This document shows, one piece after another, positions 25,534 to 34,656 of a DNA stretch of 48,503 nucleotides. The stretch comes from Alphaproteobacteria bacterium (GTDB taxonomy: Bacteria; Pseudomonadota; Alphaproteobacteria; RF32; CAG-239): contig JAGBDC010000034.1 in the NCBI GenBank assembly GCA_017937705.1, positions 1 through 48,503 of the forward strand, in the 5' to 3' direction. Under the pieces are notes generated by a model that had not been told where the DNA came from, ran no database searches, and saw only the letters and a list, made by a program, of their open reading frames with translations. The translations under genes were made by a program, and so were the position numbers. Every line of letters begins with the position of its first letter. Position 1 is the first letter of the stretch.

Positions 25534-26298
25534 ATGGCAACAAAATTTAAGAATATCATTATTACCGGTGCCTCATCAGGTATAGGTGAAGCTCTAACCG
25601 AGTATTACGCTCAAAAAGGAGCTGAAAATATTTTTATTTGCGGACGCAATGTTGAAAGACTGGAAAAGGTAGCTGATATAAGCAGAAAATATAAATGTAA
25701 TATATACAGTAAAATTATTGATGTCACCGATTCTGAACAACTGAAATTATGGATTGAAGAAGCAAATCAGATTGCCCCGCTAAATTTGGTAGTGGCTAAT
25801 GCCGGTGTTGCTACTTTAGAAGAAACTCCCGAAAATATATATAATACATTTAATATAAACGTAATGGGAGTACTACATACGATTTTACCGGCTTTGGATA
25901 TTTTCCAAAAAAGAGAAAACAAAAAATCCTGTGCCATTGCAATTATGAGTTCAATAGCCGGTTATCACGGTCTTGCAGCTTGCCCGTCATATAGTGCCAG
26001 CAAAGCTTGTGTTAAAGCCTATGGTGAAGCTTTGCGAGCATCCTTAAGAGGTAGCGGTATTCAAGTAAATGTTATCTGTCCCGGATTTGTAAAATCTCGT
26101 ATTACCGACAAAAATACTTGTCCGATGCCGTTTTTCATGTCTGCGGAAAAAGCAGCACAAATTATCGGAAGCAGAATTGAACGCAATGTCGGACTAATCG
26201 CTTTTCCTTGGCAAATGCGTTTAGCTACTTGGGCTGTATCAATTTTACCGAATTGGATAAGCAATTATATTTATTCAAAACTTCCGCATAAAGTATAA
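25534..26298 (+). CDS. Short-chain dehydrogenase/reductase
   Basis: A classical NAD(P)-dependent SDR. The cofactor-binding TGASSGIGEAL is at residues about 11-21, ANAG near 88-91, the catalytic Ser in IMSSIAGYHG, and the YSASK pair (catalytic Tyr and Lys) near 153-157, followed by VNVICPGFVKSRI. The Arg in ICGRN after the second strand suggests NADP preference. The last 30 residues are hydrophobic (RLATWAVSILPNWISNYIY), perhaps a membrane-association helix. The substrate is unknown. ATG at 25534 with only a weak GGA upstream. It diverges from yicC and converges on the prepilin gene at a shared terminator. Confidence 0.88.
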   Translation: MATKFKNIIITGASSGIGEALTEYYAQKGAENIFICGRNVERLEKVADISRKYKCNIYSKIIDVTDSEQLKLWIEEANQIAPLNLVVANAGVATLEETPENIYNTFNINVMGVLHTILPALDIFQKRENKKSCAIAIMSSIAGYHGLAACPSYSASKACVKAYGEALRASLRGSGIQVNVICPGFVKSRITDKNTCPMPFFMSAEKAAQIIGSRIERNVGLIAFPWQMRLATWAVSILPNWISNYIYSKLPHKV

Positions 26299-26299
26299 C

Positions 26300-26333
26300 A
26301 AAAAAATCGCTCTGAAATCAGAGCGATTTTTTT
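26300..26333. terminator. Bidirectional terminator, identical copy 1
   Basis: A 16-bp stem (26300-26315 with 26318-26333) with core TCGCTCTGA/TCAGAGCGA, flanked by A and T runs. Thirty-five bases are identical to the hairpin at 27139-27173. It serves both the SDR gene and the prepilin gene, whose stop lies inside the T-run. Confidence 0.9.
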
Positions 26334-26910
26334 ATAATTTTGAACTGAACATAAATACAACTGCATTTAATTTGCCTCTGCACTCTTTAACTGCTTGAGG
26401 AACGGAGCGTAACTTTGAACCTGTACACGTTTTTTCACCATCTTCAGTAACACAAGTCGACGGATCTATTTCTATTCTGTTTGAGGCATTTATATAAATA
26501 GTTCCGCTATAAGAAGTTAAATCTAATGTTGACATTTCGACACAGGCCTTCTGGGGCAAATCTTGTAAACGAATTGTAATATCATATCCACTACCTACAC
26601 CTACAACATAGCATCTTCCTCCCAATGCGTGACGACAGTCTTTAGCTTTCCCCATTTCTTGCGGTAATATGTGCAAAGCATCTATTACGTTGTTATTTGC
26701 AAGTTGTGTTGTTTCTTGTCCCGATGCAACTGCTGTTGTTAAATTATGTAAAATTTGAAAAAATTGATCTCGTAATTTATTAAGATTATATTTTTCCATA
26801 GCTTTAGAATATCCAGCAATTCCTCCAACGGATAAAACTCCGATAATTGCTAAAACACCCAGCATTTCAACCATTGAACGCCCTAACTGTTCACTTTCAG
26901 TTTTATTCAT
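26332..26910 (-). CDS. Type IV prepilin-like protein
   Basis: A secreted or surface pseudopilin. After a 17-residue leader (MNKTESEQLG...) the class III signal GRSMVEMLGVLAIIGVL shows the prepilin peptidase site Gly-Arg with Glu at +5, then a hydrophobic helix and a globular domain with several cysteines (for example ALGGRCYV, QKACVEM, STCVTEDGEKTC). The start is the ATG at 26910 with AAAGGAAAT upstream; longer frames run through the leader hairpin and are not needed. The 5' leader can fold in two exclusive ways. No other pilus genes are in the window, so it may be an orphan subunit of a dispersed type II/IV system. It is bounded by two identical terminators. Confidence 0.85.
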   Translation of the reverse strand: MNKTESEQLGRSMVEMLGVLAIIGVLSVGGIAGYSKAMEKYNLNKLRDQFFQILHNLTTAVASGQETTQLANNNVIDALHILPQEMGKAKDCRHALGGRCYVVGVGSGYDITIRLQDLPQKACVEMSTLDLTSYSGTIYINASNRIEIDPSTCVTEDGEKTCTGSKLRSVPQAVKECRGKLNAVVFMFSSKL

Positions 26911-26929
26911 AATATTTCCTTTATCCCTC

Positions 26930-27019
26930 GTTCCGATTAATTGTACCTTTAATCGGAACACAAAATTTTCTCTGTAAGCCTTGGTTTTAGGTATTGATTT
27001 TTGACTCAATTAAAGGTAC
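26930..27019 (-). promoter_or_regulatory. Prepilin mRNA leader with two mutually exclusive stems
   Basis: Just before the binding site, 26930-26940 and 26949-26959 form a perfect 11-bp hairpin (GTTCCGATTAA / TTAATCGGAAC). A more 5' segment of the leader (27009-27019) is exactly complementary over 11 bases to 26943-26953, which covers that hairpin's loop and part of its stem. The two pairings cannot coexist, so this looks like a switch. Confidence 0.5.
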
Positions 27020-27138
27020 GTTTTTTATTACTTCTAGCCATTGTTTTTGCATTACAAATTTTTAAGTATCTACCCAAAAAAATACCATTTTCTCCTATTT
27101 TTTCTATTTATCGTTTTTTCAATTAAAATATCAGCAAC

Positions 27139-27173
27139 AAAAAATCGCTCTGAAATCAGAGCGATTTTTTTAT
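27139..27173. terminator. Terminator of the DsbA-like gene, identical copy 2
   Basis: A 15-bp stem (27139-27153 with 27156-27170) with T-run, identical over 35 bases to the hairpin that ends the prepilin gene. It lies 20 bases after the DsbA-like stop codon. Confidence 0.88.
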
Positions 27174-27192
27174 TAATGTATTTCTAAAAATA

Positions 27193-27921
27193 CTATTTTG
27201 CTGCATCAATTTTTGCTTGAATTTCAGCAGAGAACGGCTGAACAATTTCACCATTCAAAATCAAAGTCGGAACACCGCCTACTTCAATATTTTGAGCCAA
27301 TTCGTTGTTAGCAGCAAAAGCAGCTTCAACCTTTTCAGATTTCATATCTTCTTTCATTTTGTTAACATCGATACCAGCTTTTTCTGCCAATTCATCAACC
27401 AATTCTTCGCTCAAAGCTTTTTGAACTGTAAACAATGCTGTATGCAATTCTGTAAATTTGCCTTGTTCATTCGCAGCTAAAACAGCTTTGGCAGCATATT
27501 CAGAGTGCGGAGAAACGAAAGCCAATGGTCTTAATACCAATTTTACATCAGAATTTTTAGCCAGAACTTGATTCAACTCTGGGAACAATCTGTGGCAGTA
27601 ACCGCATGCATAGTCAAAAAATTCAACAATTACAACTTTAGCATCTGCACTACCTTGGAAAGGAGCGTTGTCAGCTTTCAAAGCTTCATCATGTTCTTTA
27701 ATTTTAGCTTTCAAATTAGCTTCTGCTTCTTCTCTGGCTTTAACTTCATAAGCTTGTAAAGCATTAATTACGTATTCCGGGTGGTCTTTCAAAATTTGTT
27801 CAACATTAACCGGAGCATTGTTTTGTTCAGCAGCTTTTTTAGCGCATGGCAAATAATCTTTAACCAAGGCAGCAACAGCAACCAACAAAGCAACAATTGA
27901 AATAACAAGTGATTTTTTCAT
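27193..27921 (-). CDS. DsbA-family periplasmic thiol-disulfide oxidoreductase
   Basis: Residues 1-20 are a signal peptide or N-terminal anchor. A charged helical region (about 38-85) precedes the thioredoxin-fold domain, which is the layout of the DsbA-like Com1/ScsC/BdbD group rather than of classical DsbA. The active site is C106-G-Y-C109 in DYACGYCHRLFP, and the cis-proline loop is GGVPTLILNG. It probably oxidises or isomerises disulfides in exported proteins; the nearby Cys-rich prepilin is a possible client, which is inference. ATG at 27921 with GAGGATT upstream. Monocistronic, with its own terminator. The length of 242 fits the group. Confidence 0.88.
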   Translation of the reverse strand: MKKSLVISIVALLVAVAALVKDYLPCAKKAAEQNNAPVNVEQILKDHPEYVINALQAYEVKAREEAEANLKAKIKEHDEALKADNAPFQGSADAKVVIVEFFDYACGYCHRLFPELNQVLAKNSDVKLVLRPLAFVSPHSEYAAKAVLAANEQGKFTELHTALFTVQKALSEELVDELAEKAGIDVNKMKEDMKSEKVEAAFAANNELAQNIEVGGVPTLILNGEIVQPFSAEIQAKIDAAK

Positions 27922-28074
27922 TATTTAATCCTCAAATTATAAATCATAAAACATTGTTAATCTAAACAATATCTGAAAATATTACAAGAATAAAAAAATA
28001 TTTATTCCAAAAATCTAATCTTTTTTAACTTTTAAGGATTATTATATGGTGATAAATAACGGAGGAATATATAT

Positions 28075-28734
28075 ATGTTTAAGCTAAAAATATCACTTTT
28101 TTCAAAAACAAAATCGTTGGAAACAAAAATTGATAATTTTCACGACAAAATTATCGATTCCGCTACTATTTTCCGCAAAGCGGTTAACACATTTTTTTCA
28201 AGCGATGATTTCGATGATTTGAAAAAAGTCAGTAAGCAGATAAAAAAAGTTGAACATCAAGCAGATGATTTACGCCGAGAAATTGAAAATCAATTATATG
28301 CTCAAAATTTGTTGCCTAATCTCCAAGCCGATATATTAAAATTGGTTGAGAGTCTTGACGAAATAAATAATCATTTTGATAAAGTTGTATATAAATTTTA
28401 TATCGAACGCCCTGAAATTCCGGAAAATTTGAAGAGAAACATTATAAAACTGTGCAATCAGGTAGCTGACAGTGGGGAATATATGGGAATTGCTTCTCGT
28501 GCATTTTTCAAAGATTTAAGTGCAGTACGAGATTACACTCATAAAGTATATTTGATGGAACAAGAGTCTGATGAAACTTATAACACCATAAAAAAAGCGA
28601 TTTTCAAATCAGATTTACCCTTAGCAAATAAATTGCAACTCGATTCTTTTATTAATCGCATTACCGAAATTGCAGATATTGCAGAAGATTGTGCTGACGA
28701 ATTACTGATTTTCACCCTTAAGAGAGATATTTAA
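28075..28734 (+). CDS. DUF47 / PhoU-like phosphate transport accessory protein
   Basis: An all-helical cytosolic protein of the DUF47 family, which is distantly related to PhoU and typically sits next to a PiT transporter as a regulator. Visible features are the helical bundle with FRKAVNTFFSSDDFDDLKKVSKQIKKVEHQADDL near the N-terminus and the acidic EQESDET and EIADIAEDCADEL segments that fit the metal-binding Glu/Asp pattern of the family. The length of 219 is normal. ATG with GGAGG about 9 bases upstream. Its stop overlaps the transporter start (TAATG at 28732-28736), so the two are translated together. Confidence 0.9.
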   Translation: MFKLKISLFSKTKSLETKIDNFHDKIIDSATIFRKAVNTFFSSDDFDDLKKVSKQIKKVEHQADDLRREIENQLYAQNLLPNLQADILKLVESLDEINNHFDKVVYKFYIERPEIPENLKRNIIKLCNQVADSGEYMGIASRAFFKDLSAVRDYTHKVYLMEQESDETYNTIKKAIFKSDLPLANKLQLDSFINRITEIADIAEDCADELLIFTLKRDI

Positions 28735-29783
28735 TGTTAAGTTTTTTAGTTTTTTTGAGTAGCGGTCTTTTTTTGGGATGGTCTTTAGGAGCTAATGACG
28801 GAGCTAACCTTTTTGGTACGGCAGTAGGAACAAAAATGGTAAAGTTTCGAACAGCCGCTATAATTTCATCAATATTCGTAACTTTAGGAGCTGTTATTGC
28901 CGGTAGCGGAACAACAGAAACAATCAACAAACTCGGACACATTAATGCTATTGCCGGTGCCTTTATGGTAGTTTTTGCCGCTGCATTGACTATTTATTGG
29001 ATGACAAAAGCTCGCATATCCGTATCAACTTCACAAGCCATTGTAGGAGCTATTATAGGTTGGAACCTCTATAGTGCCAGACCGACCGATTATTCACTTT
29101 TAACAACTATTGCCGGCACATGGATATTTTGCCCGATTCTTTCTGCCATATTTGCTATTATCTTATATTTTCTTACCAAAATAATTCTTAAATATTGTAA
29201 AGTGTCCCTTATCAGACAAGACTGTTATACCCGTATCGGCTTAATTTTAGCCGGTGCTTTCGCAGCCTATGCTTTAGGAGCTAATAACATAGCAAACGTT
29301 ATGGGGGTTTTTACCGGCTCCAATATGTTAAATGCTCTACCATTACCATTCGGATTATCGCTTTCTCCGACACAGGTATTATTCTTAATTGGCGGTATTG
29401 CAATAAGTGTAGGTATTTTTACTTATTCAAAAGCAACGATGAATGCTGTTGGTAGAGATATTATGCAAATGAGTCCGACTGCAGCTTGGATTGTAGTTGT
29501 CGCGCAATCTTTAGTATTATTCGTTTTTGCTTCTCCGAATTTATATAACTTTTTAATATCTCATAATCTTCCGACAATCCCTCTGGTTCCTGTTTCGAGC
29601 TCTCAAGCCGTAATTGGAGCAGTTATGGGTATCGGATTATTAAAAGGCGGAAACGGAATTAATTGGAAACTCATAGGCAGAATTATAATTGGTTGGGTTG
29701 CCACACCTGCAATCGCCACTCTGGTTTGTTATATTTCGCTATTCGTTTTGGCAAATGTTTTCAACTTAACCGTTTATAATTAA
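28734..29783 (+). CDS. PiT family inorganic phosphate permease
   Basis: A low-affinity, ion-coupled phosphate importer in the inner membrane. The two inverted PiT signatures are present: GWSLGANDGANLFGTAVGT near the N-terminus and AYALGANNIANVMGVF in the middle. About ten hydrophobic spans are seen over 349 residues. Translation is coupled to the DUF47 gene through a TAATG overlap. Its stop codon abuts the end of rlmH on the other strand with no gap, so no separate terminator is visible for either gene. Confidence 0.93.
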   Translation: MLSFLVFLSSGLFLGWSLGANDGANLFGTAVGTKMVKFRTAAIISSIFVTLGAVIAGSGTTETINKLGHINAIAGAFMVVFAAALTIYWMTKARISVSTSQAIVGAIIGWNLYSARPTDYSLLTTIAGTWIFCPILSAIFAIILYFLTKIILKYCKVSLIRQDCYTRIGLILAGAFAAYALGANNIANVMGVFTGSNMLNALPLPFGLSLSPTQVLFLIGGIAISVGIFTYSKATMNAVGRDIMQMSPTAAWIVVVAQSLVLFVFASPNLYNFLISHNLPTIPLVPVSSSQAVIGAVMGIGLLKGGNGINWKLIGRIIIGWVATPAIATLVCYISLFVLANVFNLTVYN

Positions 29784-30224
29784 CTATACACGGTGATACG
29801 GATGTCCGGCAATTATTGTTTGAATGCGATAAATTTGTTCGGATAACACTGCCCGCATTAAAATATGTGGTAAAGTAAGCTTTCCAAATGACAGCAATAA
29901 ATCTGCTTTATCTCTGGTAGATTGTAAATGACCATCAGCACCCCCGATTAAAAAACATAACTCGGAGCAACCGTTAATTTGCCATTTTTCCACTTTTGCT
30001 GCCAACTCCGTACTTTTCATATTTTCGCCTCGTTCATCAAGAACAATAACTTTTGCTCCGCTCGGTATTACCGATTGCAAAAATTTGGCTTCTTCTTCTT
30101 GAGTTGAATTATCCGCCTCTTTTATAGTCACATTCCAAGATGAACGCTTTATATATTCATCTATCAAAGCTTTTTCCGGCGAATTTTTCTTACATTTACC
30201 TATTGCTGCTATTGTAATTTTCAT
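29784..30224 (-). CDS. rlmH: 23S rRNA (pseudouridine-1915-N3)-methyltransferase RlmH
   Basis: A SPOUT methyltransferase that modifies position 1915 in helix 69 of 23S rRNA. The trefoil-knot motifs are clear: VIVLDERGENMKS, FLIGGADGH for SAM binding, LPHILMRAVLSEQIYRIQTIIAGHPYHR at the C-terminus. At 146 residues it is close to the usual 155. ATG with AGGAGTG upstream. In many bacteria rlmH follows rsfS; here the two are close but separated by an orphan gene on the opposite strand, suggesting an insertion into an old rsfS-rlmH pair. Confidence 0.95.
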   Translation of the reverse strand: MKITIAAIGKCKKNSPEKALIDEYIKRSSWNVTIKEADNSTQEEEAKFLQSVIPSGAKVIVLDERGENMKSTELAAKVEKWQINGCSELCFLIGGADGHLQSTRDKADLLLSFGKLTLPHILMRAVLSEQIYRIQTIIAGHPYHRV

Positions 30225-30305
30225 TTTTCACTCCTAAGGTTAATCTATATCACAATCAATATCTTCTTCAATAAATTTTTCATTATTGACTTTTAGACAA
30301 AAATA

Positions 30306-30337
30306 TGACACATTTCATACAGTGATACTAAATTTTT
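30306..30337 (+). promoter_or_regulatory. Possible promoter of the orphan gene at 30343
   Basis: ATGACA and, 18 bases later, TAAATT. The stretch ATGACACATTT is shared with the region before the pseudogene at 18281. The -10 lies very close to the start codon, so the message would be nearly leaderless. Confidence 0.25.
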
Positions 30338-30342
30338 AATAT

Positions 30343-30882
30343 ATGGGATTATTTAAACAAATCAGCAATTTGTTTTCAAAGAGAAAACAAAAAGCAAAAC
30401 AAGGAAAAGTGTGTGTACATTTCAAACTCAGACAGCAGGTTATATATCCCGCTGACGTAGTTGAAGAACTGGGTGTTGCCATTTGCTTGGACAATCAAAA
30501 AGAAGTATGTCTAAATTCAAATGATATCAAACTATATGATATGTTTCGAATAGACAACAGTGGGTTTGTAGGCAGTTTTTATGCCTTCGAATATGCGGAC
30601 AAATATTACGGCTACATCGTTGGAGATAACCGTATTATATCTTGCCTGAAAACTTCTTTCATTTTCAAAGAAACGGATAAAATGACAATCCCCCTTCTGC
30701 GTACACAAGACAGTTATTATGCACTAATGTGCTCTTATCAAAAAGAAAAAGGGATAACAACTCCACTTTTTCTCAAAAAAGTTATTCTGAGTGATTTTAG
30801 CGAAGTTATATGTATCAATTTCGATAAAAACACATCATTTTCATTTGCGTTCACGGCTTGTGAAAAGTTCTTAAAAGGATAA
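30343..30882 (+). CDS. Hypothetical protein
   Basis: A 179-residue soluble protein with a basic start (MGLFKQISNLFSKRKQKAK) and a remainder of alternating hydrophobic and polar residues that suggests a mainly beta fold. I recognise no domain, signal peptide or membrane span. ATG without a Shine-Dalgarno sequence and with a very short leader. It lies alone on the plus strand between rlmH and rsfS, both on the minus strand and often adjacent in other genomes, so it looks like an acquired gene. It shares a bidirectional terminator with rsfS. It could be an effector or toxin-like cargo, but nothing in the sequence shows this. Confidence 0.6.
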   Translation: MGLFKQISNLFSKRKQKAKQGKVCVHFKLRQQVIYPADVVEELGVAICLDNQKEVCLNSNDIKLYDMFRIDNSGFVGSFYAFEYADKYYGYIVGDNRIISCLKTSFIFKETDKMTIPLLRTQDSYYALMCSYQKEKGITTPLFLKKVILSDFSEVICINFDKNTSFSFAFTACEKFLKG

Positions 30883-30897
30883 TTTTTTTCCTACACT

Positions 30898-30927
30898 AAA
30901 AAAAGCAGTTCATTGAACTGCTTTTTT
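30898..30927. terminator. Bidirectional terminator of orphan gene and rsfS
   Basis: Stem AAAAAAAGCAGTT / AACTGCTTTTTT (30898-30910 with 30916-30927), 5-base loop, with A and T runs on both sides. Confidence 0.88.
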
Positions 30928-30930
30928 ATT

Positions 30931-31272
30931 TTATTCTTCACGCAGATTAGCAATTGCATTCCACATTTTTTCTAAATTGTAAAATTCACGAACCTCCGGA
31001 CGGAAAATATGAACAATTACATCAAAGGCATCTATTAAAACCCAATCACCTTTTGCCTCGCCCTCACTAACCGACTTATATCCGGCTTCTTTCAAATTTT
31101 CTTGAATTTTTTGAGCAATCGAAATAACATGTCTATCCGAATTACCGGAAGCTACAACCATTTCGTTGGCAATCGATGTTTTTCCTCTCAAATCGATTAC
31201 AACAACATCTTCTGCTTTACCATCTTCCAATGAAGATTTTACAATATCCAATATTTCATTTTTTTGTGTCAC
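30931..31272 (-). CDS. rsfS: Ribosome silencing factor RsfS
   Basis: Binds L14 on the large subunit and blocks subunit joining during starvation. The 113 residues show the family features VIDLRGKTSIANEMVVASGNSDRHV, GEAKGDWVLIDAFDVIVHIF and the end EVREFYNLEKMWN. The start is a GTG at 31272 with AGAGGA upstream. It lies 15 bases after obgE and shares its transcript. Confidence 0.95.
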   Translation of the reverse strand: MTQKNEILDIVKSSLEDGKAEDVVVIDLRGKTSIANEMVVASGNSDRHVISIAQKIQENLKEAGYKSVSEGEAKGDWVLIDAFDVIVHIFRPEVREFYNLEKMWNAIANLREE

Positions 31273-31287
31273 TTTTTTATCCTCTCT

Positions 31288-32370
<1,083 letters not shown>

Positions 32371-32385
32371 TTACAAATAAAATAA

Positions 32386-32404
32386 AGGGGGCTTGTAGCC
32401 CCCT
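32386..32404 (-). terminator. Terminator of rplU-rpmA
   Basis: Perfect AGGGGGC/GCCCCCT stem with a 5-base loop, followed by T-rich sequence on the minus strand. Part of the transcription may read on into obgE. Confidence 0.75.
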
Positions 32405-32424
32405 CCACCTTAAAGACTGACTGA

Positions 32425-32676
32425 TTATTCAGTAACAACTGAAACAAAAGTCTTATCACCAGATTTTCTGAAGGCTACTTTACCTTCAACCAAAGCGAAA
32501 ATAGTGTGGTCTTTACCCATACCTACATTATCGCCCGGATGATATTTGGTTCCACGTTGACGGATAATGATGTTTCCGGCAATAACTCCTTGACCGCCAG
32601 ACTTTTTCAAGCCCAAGCGACGGCCTTCGGTATCACGTCCGTTATCGCTACTACCACCTGACTTCTTGTGTGCCAT
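32425..32676 (-). CDS. rpmA: 50S ribosomal protein L27
   Basis: L27 reaches to the peptidyl-transferase centre. The 83 residues begin [15 protein letters not shown] and contain [24 protein letters not shown] and the [13 protein letters not shown] region typical of the family. There is no cleavable N-terminal extension of the Firmicutes kind. ATG with GGAG upstream, 28 bases after rplU. Confidence 0.98.
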   Translation of the reverse strand: MAHKKSGGSSDNGRDTEGRRLGLKKSGGQGVIAGNIIIRQRGTKYHPGDNVGMGKDHTIFALVEGKVAFRKSGDKTFVSVVTE

Positions 32677-32704
32677 AACTTATCTCCTTTAATCTCTCTA
32701 TCCG

Positions 32705-33001
32705 TTAAGCAATTTCTGCAATTTTAACGATAGTAATATTCTGTCTGTGGCCTTTTTTACGACGATAGTTTTGTCTTCTTTTCTTTTTGAAAACAATAAC
32801 TTTGTCAGCTTTAGCCTGTTTAACAATAGTAGCTTTAACAGATGCACCGGCTACCAATGGAGTACCGATAACATCGTCTTTTGCCAACACTTCGCTGAAA
32901 ACAACACTTGCACCGGCTTCACCAGCAAGTTTTTCAACTTTAATTACATCACCGGTAGTAACTTTATATTGTTTTCCGCCTGTTCTAATTACTGCGTACA
33001 T
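32705..33001 (-). CDS. rplU: 50S ribosomal protein L21
   Basis: Large-subunit protein that binds 23S r[17 protein letters not shown] at the start and [16 protein letters not shown] near the end are characteristic. The start is taken as the ATG at 33001, with AGG of TTAGGTG serving as binding site; a GTG at 33010 overlaps that site. It opens the rplU-rpmA transcript from a near-consensus promoter. Confidence 0.97.
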   Translation of the reverse strand: MYAVIRTGGKQYKVTTGDVIKVEKLAGEAGASVVFSEVLAKDDVIGTPLVAGASVKATIVKQAKADKVIVFKKKRRQNYRRKKGHRQNITIVKIAEIA

Positions 33002-33050
33002 TTTTTTCACCTAATATATTTTGATTATTTAAACACAAAACGTTGTTTGC

Positions 33051-33078
33051 AATATACATAACTTTTTTTTGCTGTCAA
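33051..33078 (-). promoter_or_regulatory. Promoter of rplU-rpmA
   Basis: Minus-strand TTGACA (33078-33073), 16-base spacer, TATATT (33056-33051), with a leader of about 43 bases. Confidence 0.85.
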
Positions 33079-33097
33079 CAACATTTTCAATAAAAGA

Positions 33098-33607
33098 TTA
33101 ACTATTCTTCTTTTTATTAGCAAAGCGATACAATTCAGGGCGCATAAATTTGCCTTGCCAAATACCGACTTTTTCTTTTTTTGCATGATATTCAGCTTTT
33201 TTATAGGTAATTCCCTCATCTCTGTATGCAACCGCCCAACCGGCACGCACCATTTTTTCGTTTATGTCCTCATTATCGATATAACATACACTTAAACTTC
33301 TTTTATACCTGTCTTCTGAATATTCTTTACATTCCACATTACCGGATTTTATAATGTCTTCAAGATATTTTTTTGCTTTTATCCCGCAGGAATATTTTTT
33401 ATGATTTTTATCATAACAATATTGCTTATATTCCGGCGAGTCGATTCCTAACAATCTTATACGAGTACTACCTATCTCCAAACTATCCCCGTCAACAACC
33501 TTAATTTTATTGCTTGCATCAGCTTTTATGACACTTGTATAAGGATAAAAATAATGCGTAATCAACAAAAGAAGTAACGCAAAAATAGTTTTTAAAGCTT
33601 TTGACAT
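33098..33607 (-). CDS. Secreted staphylococcal-nuclease-like protein
   Basis: A thermonuclease/SNase-fold protein (TNase-like domain), predicted to cut DNA or RNA outside the cytoplasm. Residues about 5-25 are a signal peptide (KTIFALLLLLITHYFYP). The domain shows VVDGDSLEIGSTRIRLLGIDSPE with the calcium-binding and catalytic Asp pattern, the Arg/Glu region SEDRYKRSLSVCYID, and WAVAYRDEG. ATG at 33607 with GGGGAG upstream; the next ATG-like start further out lacks a site. It diverges from the envelope protein gene at 33730. 169 residues is typical for the secreted form. Confidence 0.88.
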   Translation of the reverse strand: MSKALKTIFALLLLLITHYFYPYTSVIKADASNKIKVVDGDSLEIGSTRIRLLGIDSPEYKQYCYDKNHKKYSCGIKAKKYLEDIIKSGNVECKEYSEDRYKRSLSVCYIDNEDINEKMVRAGWAVAYRDEGITYKKAEYHAKKEKVGIWQGKFMRPELYRFANKKKNS

Positions 33608-33660
33608 TGCATTTCTCCCCAAAAAGAACACTATTAATTATGCAAATACTAAATTATTAC

Positions 33661-33689
33661 TTGATAAGCAAGAAAAATACTTTTATTAT
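33661..33689 (+). promoter_or_regulatory. Promoter of the envelope protein gene at 33730
   Basis: TTGATA (33661-33666), 17-base spacer, TATTAT (33684-33689). The leader is about 33 bases and carries AAAGGA before the GTG start. Confidence 0.75.
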
Positions 33690-33729
33690 AGCTACAGTTT
33701 TAGGTTAATTAACTAAAGGATTTAAAATC

Positions 33730-34611
33730 GTGTCTAAATTTAAAGCCATTGCCTTGTTGAGTTTTGCATTATTTGCAACAAGTAACTGTAGTTTTTGGAA
33801 TCGTAGTATGCAAGAGGTCATGAATGATCCTTTTAATACTGCGAATACTCCTTCTCCCGAATATGTGAATCGCCATGTAGAAATGGCTCCATTACAAATG
33901 CCGCGCAACATTATTGTTTGTCGTTCAAAACAATGTGCTCCGGTAAATTTAGCTATGTCTAAAGAATATATATATAATAGTCTCGCACAACTGATGCAAA
34001 ATAATAACAATCAAAAGGCTTTGATTTGTGCTGCAGATACAGGAACACGTAACTGTTACAGCAATTTTATATCTTTACCGATAGTAGTAGGAATAACACC
34101 GGCATATATGTTTATTGATTCGGTAAAAGTTAGCGATGTACATTTATCAAAAGGTGCTCGCTCAGTAAAATTGATGCTTAACTATAATGTCACATACAAT
34201 GGTCAAACTCCCGATTGTTCTCCTGACAAAACATTATTGTTTGTAAAAAATACCGACAATATCGTTATGGAAGATGAAGGATATCAATGTAAAATGACTA
34301 CTATCGGTACAACAACCGTGAAAACATTGTTCTTGATTGATTATATTGATATGGACTATGGATTTATCGGAGGCTATTATTCTATCGGTCTTTCCGGTCC
34401 TGCTTATGGCGGAGGTAGCGGTTATATGATTATGCGTTTAGCTAAAAAAGCTCTCCCATTAAAAGAAAACCTGCCGGTGGCCCCTAACAAAAAACAGCCG
34501 ACACAAGTAGAGATTGATGCTGCTAACCACTTAGCTCATCCGGCATCAACTACACCGACACCAAAAAACACTAATGGGGTGCAGATTTTCCCGATTAATA
34601 GAAAAAAATAA
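33730..34611 (+). CDS. Hypothetical secreted or lipoprotein-like envelope protein
   Basis: A 293-residue exported protein without a recognised domain. The N-terminus is a signal peptide (about 1-20) ending in ATSNC; the Cys could be lipidated, but Asn just before it is not canonical, so signal peptidase I cleavage is also possible. The body has several Cys pairs and a glycine/tyrosine-rich stretch (FIGGYYSIGLSGPAYGGGSGY), and a Pro/Thr-rich C-terminus. GTG start at 33730 with AAAGGA at a spacing of about 9, and a good promoter before it. It is monocistronic, ending at a strong terminator. The function is unknown; the secretion-apparatus or adhesin-type partner one might expect is not nearby. 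Confidence 0.7.
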   Translation: MSKFKAIALLSFALFATSNCSFWNRSMQEVMNDPFNTANTPSPEYVNRHVEMAPLQMPRNIIVCRSKQCAPVNLAMSKEYIYNSLAQLMQNNNNQKALICAADTGTRNCYSNFISLPIVVGITPAYMFIDSVKVSDVHLSKGARSVKLMLNYNVTYNGQTPDCSPDKTLLFVKNTDNIVMEDEGYQCKMTTIGTTTVKTLFLIDYIDMDYGFIGGYYSIGLSGPAYGGGSGYMIMRLAKKALPLKENLPVAPNKKQPTQVEIDAANHLAHPASTTPTPKNTNGVQIFPINRKK

Positions 34612-34629
34612 AAACATAAGTAAATACTA

Positions 34630-34654
34630 GGCTCTGAACAAACAGAGCCTTTTT
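34630..34654 (+). terminator. Terminator of the envelope protein gene
   Basis: GGCTCTG / CAGAGCC stem (34630-34636 with 34643-34649), 6-base loop, five T. Confidence 0.85.
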
Positions 34655-34656
34655 AT

